Shown here: positions 1 to 10,863 of the stretch, one piece after another
How positions within the stretch are numbered: position 1 is the first letter of the stretch
Layout: every line of letters starts with the position of its first letter
Source: Prunus persica
Lineage: Eukaryota > Streptophyta > Magnoliopsida > Rosales > Rosaceae
Assembly (NCBI RefSeq): GCF_000346465.2
Contig: NC_034009.1
Coordinates: forward strand, 39,662,456-39,726,455
Length of the DNA: 64,000 nt
Direction: 5' to 3'
The notes under the pieces: generated by a model
Seen by the model: only the letters and a program-made list of their open reading frames with translations
What the model was told of the DNA's origin: nothing
The model's database searches: none
Program-made: the position numbers and the translations under genes

Positions 1-314
1 GACAATATAACCCATTTGATAACAAAATCAAAATGAGATTTACCAATACTAGATGACCACGGCGCCAGTATAATGGTACGACGGCGGCGTTATTGTAACG
101 GTGGAGAAGTGGATGGTATGACGACGGTGTTAGTGTGACGGTGGAGGAAACGATATTATGAAGGAGGCGTTGCTATGTTCGGTGGAGGAGTCGTGTGTTT
201 CACAGTTCAATATATCCTTTTTAGTCATTTTATATTAGGGTAAATCAGTAATTCAATAAATAATTTGATAGTATGGTGTACTCAGTTAATATTAGGGTTC
301 ATTTAACAGCACTC
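1..314. mobile_element. Right end of a GAGTGCTGCT-family non-autonomous TIR element (truncated by window edge)
   Basis: The segment ends in TTTAACAGCACTC (to 314), preceded by GTGTACTCAGTTAATATTAG. This is the same inverted terminus that bounds the complete 470-bp copy at 58331-58800 and the larger copy at 28539-30195. The inner part also matches the 58.7-kb copy (a stretch resembling TTTTAGTCATTTTATATTAG near 219). The left end lies outside the window. The interior at 60-190 contains short GACGGCGGCGTTA-like repeats absent from the 470-bp copy. No coding function is seen. Confidence 0.7.
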
Positions 315-653
315 AAATTAACTAGTGTAGAGTCTATCTATATTATTAATACTAAAAATAAATATATGACTAAATAACTCAAAAAAAAAATAAATCTACA
401 ATCTTTTTTTTAAAAAATTTTTTTTATAGAATTTTATTAGATTAATAGGCACTACTAAAAAATCTCCTTATAAACTACAAATACACGCATAACTTATACT
501 AATGTGAGCTACTGACACCACCTGCCACATGACAGTTGTCCAAGCATAGTGTTGTCATTCATTATTCCCCACAGCAACTAACATCCAATAAAGGGTTGGG
601 GCCCACCCATACTCCACCTCTCTGTATGTAGCTCTTTGAGAATACAGAAGAAA
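315..653. other. AT-rich spacer, no gene seen
   Basis: This stretch holds poly-A/T runs (390-425) and no coding sequence I can support. Its last bases (654-662) form the left target-site duplication of the large MULE. Confidence 0.6.
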
Positions 654-662
654 TATTTTTTA

Positions 663-785
663 GGGAAATAGCTTAAAATGATACCCATTTCATAATTTTA
701 ATTAAAAATACCACCCCTTTCCAATTTTTGTACAACTATCACCTATAAATATAAAATTATTGTCCACTTATTGCTGATTTTTCAC
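663..785 (+). repeat. Left terminal inverted repeat of the giant MULE
   Basis: It pairs with 18040-18162 in inverted orientation with scattered mismatches and small gaps; similarity by eye is roughly three quarters. The outermost base differs (G on the left, A on the right end read inward). It is followed directly by a CT-rich leader. Confidence 0.85.
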
Positions 786-819
786 AAGTTCAGAAATTTT
801 GGAAAGAAGAAGCTCACAC

Positions 820-858
<39 letters not shown>

Positions 859-1526
859 GCACAACTCTCTTTCTTTGGTATCTGTCTATCACAGCTCTCT
901 GTGTCTCTCTTGGCTCTCTCTATCTTGGCTCTCTCTCTCTCTAGCACAACTCTCTGTCTCTCTCTTTGCTCTCTTTCTCATAGCGCAGCTGTTTCTCTCT
1001 CTAGCTTCGTTATGTCTCTTTCTCCCCTATTCGATCTCTTGCTTTCTGTTTGGAATCGCGAACCCCTCCCTTTAGCTATGTCTTCTGAATAGCTGCTTGC
1101 AACCTTGAAGCTCTAGTGGATTGCCGACCTCGAAAAGGTAGTGTTGATGGTTATTTTCTTAATATCAGTGGGATTATGTGAAATGGGTTATAGTTTGATT
1201 GTTTGGGTTTGTGTTAAATTCGTTTTGGCTTTAATTTCTTTGGGTTAGGTTTTGTTGAATATTCATACTCATTCATCTGGGTTTGTACCAATTGCATTTA
1301 GATTGGTCTGGATATGTGAATCTTGAAACTTGGGATTTTCTATTTGATGTAGTAGATCTGTATAGTGTGATTCTGTTGTGTTCCTCTTATTTTACAGTCG
1401 TATTGCTGTTATATTGTCATTATATTGCTTATATATTGCTGTTATATTGTGGTTATATTGCTATTGTATTGTTTGGTTATTGTGGTTATATTGTGTTAAT
1501 GAAATGTTGTTTTGTCATGGTCAGAA
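786..1526 (+). promoter_or_regulatory. mudrA leader: CT microsatellite and 5' intron
   Basis: A (CT)n tract at about 820-857 sits in a pyrimidine-rich leader with further CTCTCT blocks to about 1020. A good splice donor (AAAAG|GTAGTG) lies at 1138 and an acceptor (GTCAG) ends at 1524, three bases before the presumed mudrA ATG at 1527. The intron is rich in TATTG/TTATATTG words (1395-1500). The right end of the element has the same design, a CT-rich leader then an intron, for the Ulp1 gene. ORFs called across the CT tract are low-complexity artefacts. Confidence 0.6.
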
Positions 1527-3959
1527 ATGGAGACAATTGTTATTCTCGTGTGCTACAATGGAAAATGGGTCACCTCGAAGAAGATGTGCAAATACGAAGG
1601 GGGTGACTCAAAAGGCTTAATAGTTCCACGGACCATCAAATTTGTTGAACTGTTGGACCGTGTGCATTAGATTGGTAATACAAACAGCAGGGAAGACAAG
1701 GTTTGCTTAAAATTCTCAGTTTTGGTGGCCTCGAATGAGTGGAAGCACATAAATATTGAGGACGATGATGATATCAATTTTTTTATGAAGTACAATTCCG
1801 AGGTAACACCTTCAAAACTAGCTCCCTTACTCGTGAGTATAGAAGATAAAGGATTGACAAATGATGTAGTTCATAGTATGCATATCACGACAGATAGTAG
1901 TCGGATGGGTCATTCTTCAGTTGCCATTGTTGAAAGCAATGAAGTAACTTGGAATAATACGAATGTCACTGATGTGGGAGGTGAAGTAGGGACAGATTTT
2001 GTGGATATGATTGATTTTAGCGAGGTGTAGGAGATGCATGGTGGTGATAATAGTACTGAAAGAAATGAAGTGTCAGTGTACTCTGCCCCTCCTAATTTGG
2101 GCTGCTTCAACATAGCTGCCCAGTTGCCAATAATGCGTTTAGGAGGAGAATCTGAACCCACTCGTCAACATTATTGGAGTCAAATAGGTGAACAAAATCG
2201 GTACAATGCAGCCGGTGTAAATGATGAAGAAGCATATTTGGACAGCGGGTTTTCACGAAGTGATTGGAATCCGAAAATTACAGTTGGGCAAATTTTCTCT
2301 AGTAAGAAAGCATTGTTGACGGAGTTACGGTTGACGGCATTAAGAGGCCACTTTGAATTTAAGGTGCAATTCTCTTGCACTAAAAGGTTGCTTGTGGTTT
2401 GTTGTCAACGTCCATGCCCATGGCGGGTCCGAGCATCGAGAATTGGAGAATACAGCTTCATGATTGTGAGGTGTACAACTGTCCATGAATGTGATTTGAG
2501 GTTCGTAAGTGACAAGCATCGTCAAGCAACCGCAGCACTTGTAGCCACTTCACTTAAAAGGAAGTGACATTATGAGAGATGTGAAACACAACTTTGGTTG
2601 CACCATCCATTATTCGAAAGCTTGGAAAGCAAAGGAGTTAGCTCTATTGTCCATTAGAGGATCAGCGGAGGAGGCATATTATATCCTTCCAGCTTATTGC
2701 TATGAATTGGAGCGTATGAATCCCGGCACAAAAACACACATCCAAACTGATGAGAACAATCACTTTGTGTATTTATTTATGGCGGTTGGCGCATGTATTA
2801 GAGGGTTCCGTTCTTCCATGCGCCCAGTGATAGCCGTGGATGCCACTCATTTAAAATCCAAGTACAAGGGTGTTATGTTTGTAGCAAATGCATTCGATGG
2901 TAATTGAAATATATATCCTCTTGCTTTTGGGATCGGGGATTTGGAGACGGATGCATCATGGCATTGGTTTTTCACTAAACTTCATGAAGCCATTGGTGAG
3001 TGTCCCAATCTTGTTATTATTTCTGATCGCAATGTTAGCATAGAGAATGTGTGGAACAAAATTTTTCCAACTGCACAACGTGGCATATGCTTTTATCATA
3101 TGAAGGGGAACATGAAACGCACTTGCTAGTTGAAAAAGCGTGATCACATACTTATGCACTTTGAGCAGGCTGCGAAATCTTATTCCATTGCTGAATTTGA
3201 TTGTCATTTTTGCAAGATCAAGCGAAAGGAACATGTTGCTCAATATCTTGAAGAGACAGGGTTACATAAGTGGTCTAGAGCTCACATGGATGGACGCCGC
3301 TACAATGTAATGACAACAAATATTGCAGAGTCAATCAACTCAGTCCTTAGGTTTGCAAGGATGCTGCCAGTGGTTCATTTGATAGGGGAAATTGTTAATC
3401 TCCTTGTGAAATGGTTCACCGAACGTTGTGAGTTGGTTTTGAATTGCACAACAACATTGTGCCCCAATTTTGGAGAGAAGAAGTTGAGGAACAGGTTGGA
3501 GGATGCTGCAAGGATGAATGTGGTTAAAGTAAATAATGCACAGTTTAATGTTTTGGACGGTGATATGGACGGCCTCGTAGATTTGGCGAACAGCAGTTGT
3601 AGTTGTAGAAAGTTTCAGCTTGAGCAGCTACCTTGCAAGCATGTAGTTGCAGTTTGCCGCTTCTTGAAAGTAAATGTATACGCAAAGGCTTCTCGGTATT
3701 ACACTCAGAAAACCTGGATGATGCTTATTCGGATAGCATCTACCCGGCACAACCTCACGGAATGTGGGATATTCCTGAAGATGTTCGAAGTCGAGTTGTG
3801 CTGCCTCCCATGGCAAGGGTCATGCCAGGCAGACGAAAGAAGATCAGAATTCCCTCGCAAGGAGAGGGCACCATTAGAAGAAAGTGCTCAAGGTGCGGTT
3901 CCGCAGGCCACAATAAAAGCACATGTAAAAACAATATTCCATTGCGCAATGTATCTTAG
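1527..3959 (+). pseudogene. mudrA-like: mudrA (MuDR-type) transposase pseudogene
   Basis: The reading frame begins METIVILVCYNGKW, the N-terminal domain typical of plant mudrA. A DNA-binding plant-MuDR domain follows (about 2260-2560, with WRVRAS and the conserved Cys/His residues). The MULE transposase core has the expected acidic residues: D in VIAVDATHLKSKYKG, D in VIISDRNVS and E in TTNIAESIN. A SWIM zinc finger (CSC...LPCKHVVAVC, about 3598-3657) and a CCHC knuckle (CSRCGSAGHNKSTC, near 3886) end the protein. In-frame stops occur at 1668 (TAG), 2028 (TAG), 2905 (TGA) and 3127 (TAG), with frameshifts near 2565 and 3700. Domain order and length fit an autonomous MULE transposase that has decayed. 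It is the founding gene of the surrounding element. Confidence 0.88.
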
Positions 3960-4240
3960 ACAATATGATTTGTGTTGCTTTGGTAGGTCATGTAAACTCT
4001 ACTTTTATTTGTGGTGGGTTTCGTGTTATGTTGAATGGGAATTCTTTTAAATTTGCATAATTTGGGTTGCATTGCTACAGCATGCTGTATTGCTGACAGA
4101 TTGCTATTATATTGGACTTTTATTGTACTGGTATTGCTTCCAGATTGCTATTATAATTTGAGTGCGAAATTAAAGGGACTGGAATGTAATTCCAAATGGA
4201 TCCAAATCATTAAAGTTCTTAGAATTCCTATATTACACAG
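3960..4240. repeat. TATTG-rich spacer after mudrA
   Basis: A degenerate run of TTGCTATTATATTGG-like words lies at about 4060-4155. It resembles clusters at 1395-1500, 5340-5450, 8720-8935, 14880-14940 and, inverted, 17340-17560. The run separates the mudrA 3' end from the convergent XRCC3-like ORF. No gene is seen in it. Confidence 0.5.
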
Positions 4241-5104
4241 TTACTGTGATACTCCGACTATACCTTCTTTTATGATTACAAATTCGGCCAATGCATAGGC
4301 CAGATGTGGGGCAAATACAAGGTGAAATGTCCTATGTGTTTGACTACATATACTTGTTGAAGGAGCATTACGAATGCTAACCTCAATAGATTGCTCATGT
4401 CTTGCCAAGAACACTCTTGAATTTATGCAATGTGCCCAAGCCAGTCCCAAAGCTGGACTCACCCGTCTGCCTGATGTGTCCAGGGACTCCAAGTTTCCCA
4501 ACCTCACCTCATTCACTTTATCATGTGGCCCAATAAAATCCACCACTTGGTTGGTGACAACCACCGCCAACCCAAACTTATTTGCTAAACCCTTCAATGT
4601 CCCAGATATGTTGAAAAATATTTCAAACCGCCATTTCAAATCTGCTGGTGTTGTCTGATACTGTGATCGGAACAATGCAGCAATGGAATCAATGACAATG
4701 AGTTTCACAGGTAGGTGGGTGTGATCAATGGCAATAAATGCTTCTATGTCTCCAAGGACATGGATGAGTTGTTGAGCATCATGAACACCATGAACATATA
4801 TGTCTTCCAATGGCTCCAACCTTATTAAGTTGGGGTATGATGCATGATAAAGGTTGCCTAGTTGTTGCAATCGACGAAATGGGAAGCTGAATTCTGTGAA
4901 TATGTAGACGGTGGAGCCCTCTAGTCCGCCATGTGAGGGTGGGAGCTGAGCTGGTACCGTAAGTTGGAGACAAAGTTGCGTCTTCCCAGAACCACTCTCC
5001 CCTACCAATTCTGTTATAGAGTTGCAGGGTATCCCACCCCCCAAGCAGTCATCTAGTATTGGGCATCCAATGGATAATTGAGGGGTTGAAAGAGGAAGGA
5101 GCAT
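4241..5104 (-). CDS. XRCC3-like: XRCC3-like RAD51-paralogue ATPase (captured, intronless)
   Basis: This uninterrupted 287-residue ORF is a RecA-fold RAD51 paralogue most like plant XRCC3, a homologous-recombination repair protein that acts with RAD51C in the nucleus. Near residue 10 it has the CPILDDCLGGGIP block; Walker A is GESGSGKTQLCLQL (about 35-48) and Walker B is LIVIDSIAALF (about 136-146). Later come VVVTNQVVDF and the GRRVSPALGLAWAHC segment. Length is close to the roughly 300 residues usual for XRCC3, with a slightly shorter N-terminus; I use the ATG at 5104 because the fold starts right after it. No intron interrupts it, although cellular plant XRCC3 genes are expected to contain introns, which suggests capture of a processed copy. 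It lies wholly inside the MULE, tail-to-tail with mudrA. Whether it is transcribed cannot be told. Confidence 0.85.
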   Translation of the reverse strand: MLLPLSTPQLSIGCPILDDCLGGGIPCNSITELVGESGSGKTQLCLQLTVPAQLPPSHGGLEGSTVYIFTEFSFPFRRLQQLGNLYHASYPNLIRLEPLEDIYVHGVHDAQQLIHVLGDIEAFIAIDHTHLPVKLIVIDSIAALFRSQYQTTPADLKWRFEIFFNISGTLKGLANKFGLAVVVTNQVVDFIGPHDKVNEVRLGNLESLDTSGRRVSPALGLAWAHCINSRVFLARHEQSIEVSIRNAPSTSICSQTHRTFHLVFAPHLAYALAEFVIIKEGIVGVSQ

Positions 5105-5687
5105 GAGGTTTTAGGGTGTCATATTTGTGTAATTTAGGGGGGGATGTGATGGTGCTACAAGGCATGCATTATATATATATATATATGTAGAGTTCATTTT
5201 GAAGGTCTGTATTGTAGGCCATATGTCTTTTAAGGGATGTATAATCCATCCTTTTTTCAGGTTGTAATTAATTTTTTGTTTATTTATTAGTATTTTTTTG
5301 GACCAAATAATTTAAAAAACATTATGATGCAGTACGTACTGTAATAGGATCATATTGTAACTCTATCATCACTCTATTGTACTCTTATTGACATAATATT
5401 GCCGTTATATGCATGTTTATTATATAGTTATTACTGCTATATCGCCACTGAACTGGACACCGATAAACTGTATACGCACAAATACAAAAAGAGGCTTCAT
5501 CATTCCATAAAATCCTATTTCCAAACTTACATAATACAACAACAGGCCACCCCATCGTTACATAATACAAAAATACGCCACCTCATAGTTCCATTTCCCT
5601 ACTGTTGACAAATTCGAAGTTGCATACTCTTCAAGTGCGGTGACCGCGACGCATGAAATTCATGACCCCGGCCACAGTGATGTTGGC
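5105..5687. other. Spacer upstream of XRCC3-like ORF
   Basis: It contains a short (TA)n run at 5170-5186 and TATTG-type words at 5340-5450. It would hold the promoter of the minus-strand XRCC3-like ORF, but I cannot place a convincing TATA box or start site. No gene is seen. Confidence 0.4.
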
Positions 5688-6100
5688 CTAGTTTCCTGCC
5701 GGATCCACTATTTTTGCAAACTTACGAAATAGTTCGAATCCGCTTTCCACTTCTTCTTGCTTCAACTTGGCCGTTGCTTCTGATTCCTTGAATACCATAA
5801 TTGCAGTGGTAGGGGCAATTTCAATTTTTGCTTTCATTGTCTTTATATGTAGGAGATGCATGCGCGCATGATAACGAGAGCGAATTGTGCGGTTTTTTAT
5901 GACACCCCATCTAGTTTGGCCCTCCACAATTTTGAAACTATGTCTGCATGAAGATTTTTCCAAAACATGGTATTGCCTCGACATTGCTGCATGCCATGGA
6001 CCAAGTCTGCAGGGAGTGAATTGGGTGACTTGGCTTGTGTTTCAGTCTTCTCTCCTTCAGTAATTGAAAGTGTTGGGTGTGGTGTGAGGTTATGGTCCAT
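5688..6100 (-). pseudogene. Fragment of coiled-coil 'GFE.FR' protein
   Basis: On the minus strand a first part (from ATG at 6100) and a second part ending at 5688 lie in different frames, so either an intron or a frameshift near 5900-5990 separates them. The C-terminus reads EVESGFELFRKFAKIVDP then stops. That motif is shared with the better preserved plus-strand ORF ending at 8590 (NNGFEMFRDYASVISPDY). Similar GFxxFR...P C-termini occur in many plant hypothetical proteins associated with transposons. The function is not known. It is one of two divergent, opposite-strand members inside the same MULE. Confidence 0.45.
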
Positions 6101-6465
6101 GGTCTTCGATATTTATTGTAGCCTAGTGTACAACTTAATTGGAAAAAAAGGGGACTAAATGCGATGGGAGTGAAATCAGTGGGGAAGGTAGTGGCTGTAA
6201 GCAGGAGTTAATGTGATGGAAGTTTTCATTTCAAACAACTGGGTTGATTAATATAGGCAAGTTTTAATGACCTGGAGTAACTCAGAGAGTTATTGGTGGG
6301 AGGGATTAGAGGGAGTAATTGGCGGGAGGGATTGGCGGGAGTCTTAGGCGGGATAGTATTGGGCGGGAGTTATTACCCAGTTGACTGTATGCCTTTTTGT
6401 AATATATTTGTATGTTGGACGTTCCAAACTTGGTAATTTTCCCATTATGTAATTCAAATAAGGGA
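6101..6465. other. Spacer with GGCGGGAG repeats
   Basis: A short run of degenerate GGCGGGAG(T/G)... words lies at about 6295-6372. No coding sequence is supported. Confidence 0.4.
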
Positions 6466-6466
6466 T

Positions 6467-7565
6467 TTGCCTATTTGCCTAATTGACCAACTCATTCAAA
6501 TTGACCAATATGGTTATTGTCTTATTTCTCATTTCAGCAATCTCAATTCGTTTCCATTTTTCCATTCTTCATATTTTCCTATTTTCCATGTGTCATCCAA
6601 TTTTCCAATTTTCCAATTTTTCATTATTTTTGCCTATTTTTTCCTATTCCCTATTTTCCTATTGTGCAATTTCCCAAGTTTCCTTTTGTTGTATTTCTAG
6701 TTTTCCAATTTTTCAATGTTCCCATTTTCCCATTATGTAATTTAAAAAAAGTTGCCTGCTTTGCCTAATTCAGAAAGTAATTAAAATGGTCCAATATGGT
6801 AATTGTCTTATTTTCCATTTCCACAATTTCAATTCGTTTCCAATTTTCTTATTTTCCATGTGTCCCTATTTCCTATTTCCATTTTTCAAATTTTAAGTTT
6901 TTGTCCAATTATCCAATTATCTTTTTTCCAATTGGACTATTTTCTAAGTTTCCTTTTTTTCCTATTTCCAATTTTCCAATTTTTCAATTTGCTAACTTTC
7001 CTTTTGTTCTATTTCCAATTTTGCTATTTTCCAAGTTGCCTTATTTCCTATTTTTCAATTATCCAGTTATCCAATATTCCAATTTTCCAATTATCCAATT
7101 TTCAATTTTCCAATTTGCGAATTTGCCTATTTTCCAAGTGTCCTTTTTTCCTATTTCCTATTTCAAATTTTCCAATTTTCATGTTTTCAGAGTTTCCTTT
7201 TTTTTTCCTATTTTCCAAGTTTCCTTTTGTCCAATTTCAAATTTTCCAATTTTCCAAGTTGCTTTATTTTCCAATTACCCAAATTTCCTATTTTCCAAGT
7301 GTCCTTTTTTCCTTTTTCCAATTTTCCAATTTTCCAAGTGTCATGTAATCCTATTGCCTAGTTTCCTCTTTCCAATTTTTCCTTTTTTCCTATTTCCAAT
7401 TTTCAATTTTCCAAATTTCCCAAATTTCCAACTTTCCATTTTTTCGTATTTCCGATTTGCCAATTTTCCTTTTGTTCTATTTCCAATTTTCCAAGTTTCC
7501 TTATTTCCCATTCTCCAAGTTTTCACTTTTCCTATTTTTCAATTTCGCTATTTTCCAATTTTCTG
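6467..7565. repeat. 1.1-kb degenerate TTTTCCAA minisatellite
   Basis: The plus strand is almost continuously pyrimidine-rich and built from short variants of TTTTCCAATTT and TATTTCC. The strand asymmetry produces long spurious Phe/Pro/Ile ORFs. About 300 bp apart, two sub-blocks start with the same CCAATATGGT(A/T)ATTGTCTTATTT-like sequence (6506 and 6790), showing that a larger unit was duplicated. It lies between the two GFE.FR coiled-coil modules. Confidence 0.75.
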
Positions 7566-7943
7566 TTCTGAAATTCGCAATAAATGCTTAGTTACACAGT
7601 CCTATTTTGGGTTGAAATCCACAATTTTCAATTTCCCATTAAGGTTTGCTTTTTTGTCGTTTGGAAGCCAATTTTATTGTTGTTAATGTAATGTTGTACT
7701 GTTGTAAATTACAGCCAATGAGTTAATGATGTAGTTTGCAATCCCATCAATTGAATGCACCAACTAAATACCCAATATACTTCATATAAGTTCGTACATA
7801 TAACTCAACCTTCCTATACAGAACTGCAACAGAGGCACCTTCTTAACGGGAAAGGTAATTAGTCTTACTAAAACGCAAATATTCTCCACTACAGCTAACC
7901 AATTGTCGTTTACAACTGGAGACTGAATCTACCTTTATTTGTT

Positions 7944-8590
7944 TTGTTGCAGGCAACAGCTGTGAATTGTCCCCGGCAATACTTAAAGATGTCGGATGTA
8001 CGCCCTCCAAATGAGCATGTCACAGTTACCCGGGGGACCAGCCGTGGCATGTGCCATTCCCATCTCCACCTCGGACTCCCAATCATGATCCCACTTCATC
8101 TGGAAGTGAGGCTGAGAGCAATGATCCGCTTGACAAAATCTCTGCCGTCAAGCACCACCTCCAATATATGTCAAAGGCAACGGATTGGTGGGAGAGTAAG
8201 TGCGATATTCATGGCCAAGTTATGGGAAACTTGGCCAACAAGTTGAACAAAGCATACGCTGGAGAGGTGAAGCAAACTCTAAAAGCAAAAAGTCGGAGCA
8301 AAGAGTTAGAGTCCTTGAAGTTGAAATTGGAAGAGAGAAAGAAAAATGCTGTCGAAAAATTCACACAATCTGAAGAATATAACCATGAAATGGTTGAATG
8401 TTTCAACAACGGCTTTGAAATGTTCCGAGATTATGCTTCGGTCATCTCACCAGACTACAATTGGAGTGAAATTGATGTAGCTGGTGTTTGGCAGGTGCTG
8501 AATATGGGTGCTGAGGGAATGGCTCATCATAGCCTCGTGCATGCAGCAAGGAGAAAGGACAAAGACTTGGATCTTTTGATGGACCTGTAG
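7944..8590 (+). CDS. Coiled-coil protein with C-terminal GFEMFR motif (unknown function)
   Basis: An acceptor-like TTGCAG at 7948-7953 precedes the region, and an ATG at 7989 opens a short N-terminus (MSDVRPPNEH) that must shift frame near 8050 to join the main 179-residue ORF (8051-8590). That ORF runs through a Pro/Ser linker, a helical segment and a Lys/Glu-rich coiled coil (KSRSKELESLKLKLEERKKN). It ends with the GFEMFRDY..VISPDYNWSEIDV motif and a short basic tail. The motif is familiar from transposon-associated plant hypothetical proteins; no enzymatic domain is visible. An upstream exon is likely. It relates to the minus-strand fragment at 5688-6100. Confidence 0.5.
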
Positions 8591-8699
8591 TAACAGTGAG
8601 TGCTGCTTCAGTTCAACTCACCTGAGTACATGGATCTTTTGTTGCCTTCATTTTCCCTTCGCAGGCTAGTATTGTTAAGGTTCGGTGGCGATTTCTTTT

Positions 8700-8940
8700 G
8701 CATGTGTAAAATGTTGTCTGTAATGTGTATGTATTGTATGTAGATTGACTTAATATTGTAGTTCTATTGTATGTATATTGCCTTAATATTGCCTTTGTAT
8801 AGCATAGATAGTGTATGCATATTGCCACCGTATTGGATGTATATTGTAAAACTATTGGTATCGTATTGCCCTTATATTGCTCTAATATTGCCTCTATAGT
8901 GCACCTATATTGACCTAATATTGCTCTTATATCGTATGTC
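8700..8940. repeat. TATTG/TGTATATTG degenerate repeat cluster
   Basis: Dense words such as TTAATATTGCC, TGTATATTG and ATATTGCTC recur roughly every 10-15 bp. It is one of the TATTG clusters that punctuate the MULE cargo modules. ORFs here are artefacts. Confidence 0.55.
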
Positions 8941-10198
8941 AATGGCATGTGCTCTAATAAGTCTCCAGTTCGTTGAAAGTAATCCTGAATTCAAATATGA
9001 TGGACAAGACAATTGTTATCCATCCTTATATTACCATGAATTGATTTGGACCTTTCAAATGATAGTTGGAGTTGCACATGGATTCATATTCAAAAGGAAA
9101 GTAATTCTCTCCCTCAATGAATTGTCGTTCAAAAGAAGGCAGCTATCAAATTTTGGGTACAAAAAGGCAACATCCACGGTAAATTAATTGGGCACAAACC
9201 ACATATTACAAAACCAGGATGATTTTTGGCATGCTTCAAAAGAGAAGGGCCAAATACAACAGAAAAGAAAATCCATTCAAGCTTGTACAATAGAATGCAC
9301 AATAACCCTTTTACATGTCCTTCCAACACCAGTGTTTTGCCTACTTTAGAGTCGCAGGAGGAGAGCTTATTGCCATTGTGCAATTCGAGGGGGCAGTCAA
9401 TTTGGAATGGTGGCATAAACATGTTTACTCCACGGATCACCTATATGGGACAGAGCTTCCTTCTTCCCTTGTCGTCTGTAGGTTTCAACTTCACACTTTT
9501 TATATACATGTATGAGAACTTGTGGCTATTTATTTATGGCCTTCTAACACTTGTTCTGCCATTCCAAAGTGGGTTGGAGACTTTTTGAGTTGAATGACTG
9601 GAAAGACTTCAGATGACAGAAACTAGAGAGTTTGAAGAAAAAGGGTTACCAAGAACAGCAGTCATGCCCACGACATAAACTAAACATGCTATAAGCTCCA
9701 CAGTAATATTTACTTCATCTCCATAATCAGAATATTGGGAAAAAAATACCACGGAGAAATACGTGAAATGAAAAACAACTCGGCAGTTACTGTGAGATTG
9801 TGTACATAAAACTTGGAACAACCAAACCAATTAAAGCTAAGCCATCTCATACGTATACCTACATCAAATAACAGTGTATGGTCATCTTGTTTAGAATATT
9901 GCAATCAACACTTGGTTGAGACCGACCTGCAAAAACAACTGGGTTAAGTACAGATGAAGCCATTTATGAAGGGCAGTTCCAGAATTAAGACCTACGTTAA
10001 TTTGTAACTGCCACCGAATCAGTTCATAGTGCCAAATGCATCTACCAAGCACACAGATATGACCAGCCAAAAGAAAAAAAAGCAAAGTAAAAAAGATAAA
10101 AGAGGCATGCCATAAATGGGAACCTCAGCAGAAATCATCAGATATGCATACAAGCAGATTGAGTAACATCTCACTAAGTAGAGGTCATGTTGGTAATC
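8941..10198. other. Unassigned MULE cargo, possible gene fragments
   Basis: Short open stretches with splice-like borders occur on both strands. Examples on the minus strand are 9420-9340 and 9720-9655 (a hydrophobic segment, TVELIACLVYVVGMTAVLG, before a GT). None resembles a family I can name. The interval sits downstream of the DUF1664 exons on the minus strand and could hold its 3' part or another captured fragment. Confidence 0.3.
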
Positions 10199-10495
10199 GC
10201 ATGTTGTGTTTGCACACAGACATTTGGTTTTTGCAAACACAACATGCAATTGCATTCCATGATGTGTGTGTTGTGTTTGCACACAGACATTTGGTTTTTG
10301 CAAACACAACATGCAATTGCATGATGTGTGTGTTGTGTTTGCACACAGACATATGGTTTTTGCAAACACAACATGCAATTGCATATTGTGTGTGTTGTGT
10401 TTGCACACAGACATATGGTTTTTGCAAACACAACATGCAATTGCATATTGTGTGTGTTGTGTTTGCACACAGACATTTGGTTTTTACACACACGA
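10199..10495. repeat. 62-bp tandem array, about 4.8 copies, each an inverted repeat
   Basis: TTGTGTTTGCACACAGACAT begins at 10204, 10271, 10333, 10395 and 10457, so the period is 62 bp after a 67-bp first unit. Each unit contains TGTTGTGTTTGCA and, after about 18 bases, its exact inverse TGCAAACACAACA, followed by the palindrome TGCAATTGCA. ORFs on both strands across the array are repeats of Cys/His-rich peptide and are not believable genes. Confidence 0.9.
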
Positions 10496-10863
10496 TATGT
10501 AACATTTAGTTTTACCCTTTTATTCTTATTTTCTTCGTTCAAACATGGTGGTGAGAAAAGCACCAAACCATCCCATCATATAAAGCAAAACTCATACAAT
10601 ATTTTAGATGCAAAAGTTATATATTTTATATAAATGCATCATCCGCATGGCTTGAAATTACAAATTCACGTTCACATATTACTTTTCACAAGCGCACAGA
10701 CTAACAATAATAATAATCAACCAAGTAGTTGCGACATTCATCCTATTACGTCCATATTGATAATGTCAGAAGTTTCATCGATAAGCCTCATCAAACTACA
10801 AGTTTTTTAATTTGAATTATGAATTCAGAACTAAAAGCTCATGATATGCAGAAAATGACATAC

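Noticed and set aside
799..1092. 97-residue Ser/Leu-rich ORF over the CT tract
   Set aside because: It is a translation of a (CT)n microsatellite and leader sequence of the MULE, with no conserved domain.
6467..7686. Phe/Pro-rich ORFs up to 296 residues
   Set aside because: They arise from the pyrimidine-rich TTTTCC repeat, which is open in several frames at once; composition is not protein-like.
10019..10633. Overlapping Cys/His-rich ORFs on both strands, and the idea of a CRISPR-like array
   Set aside because: The 62-bp array has near-identical units without variable spacers in a plant genome; ORFs are open on both strands because 62-bp units cycle through frames.
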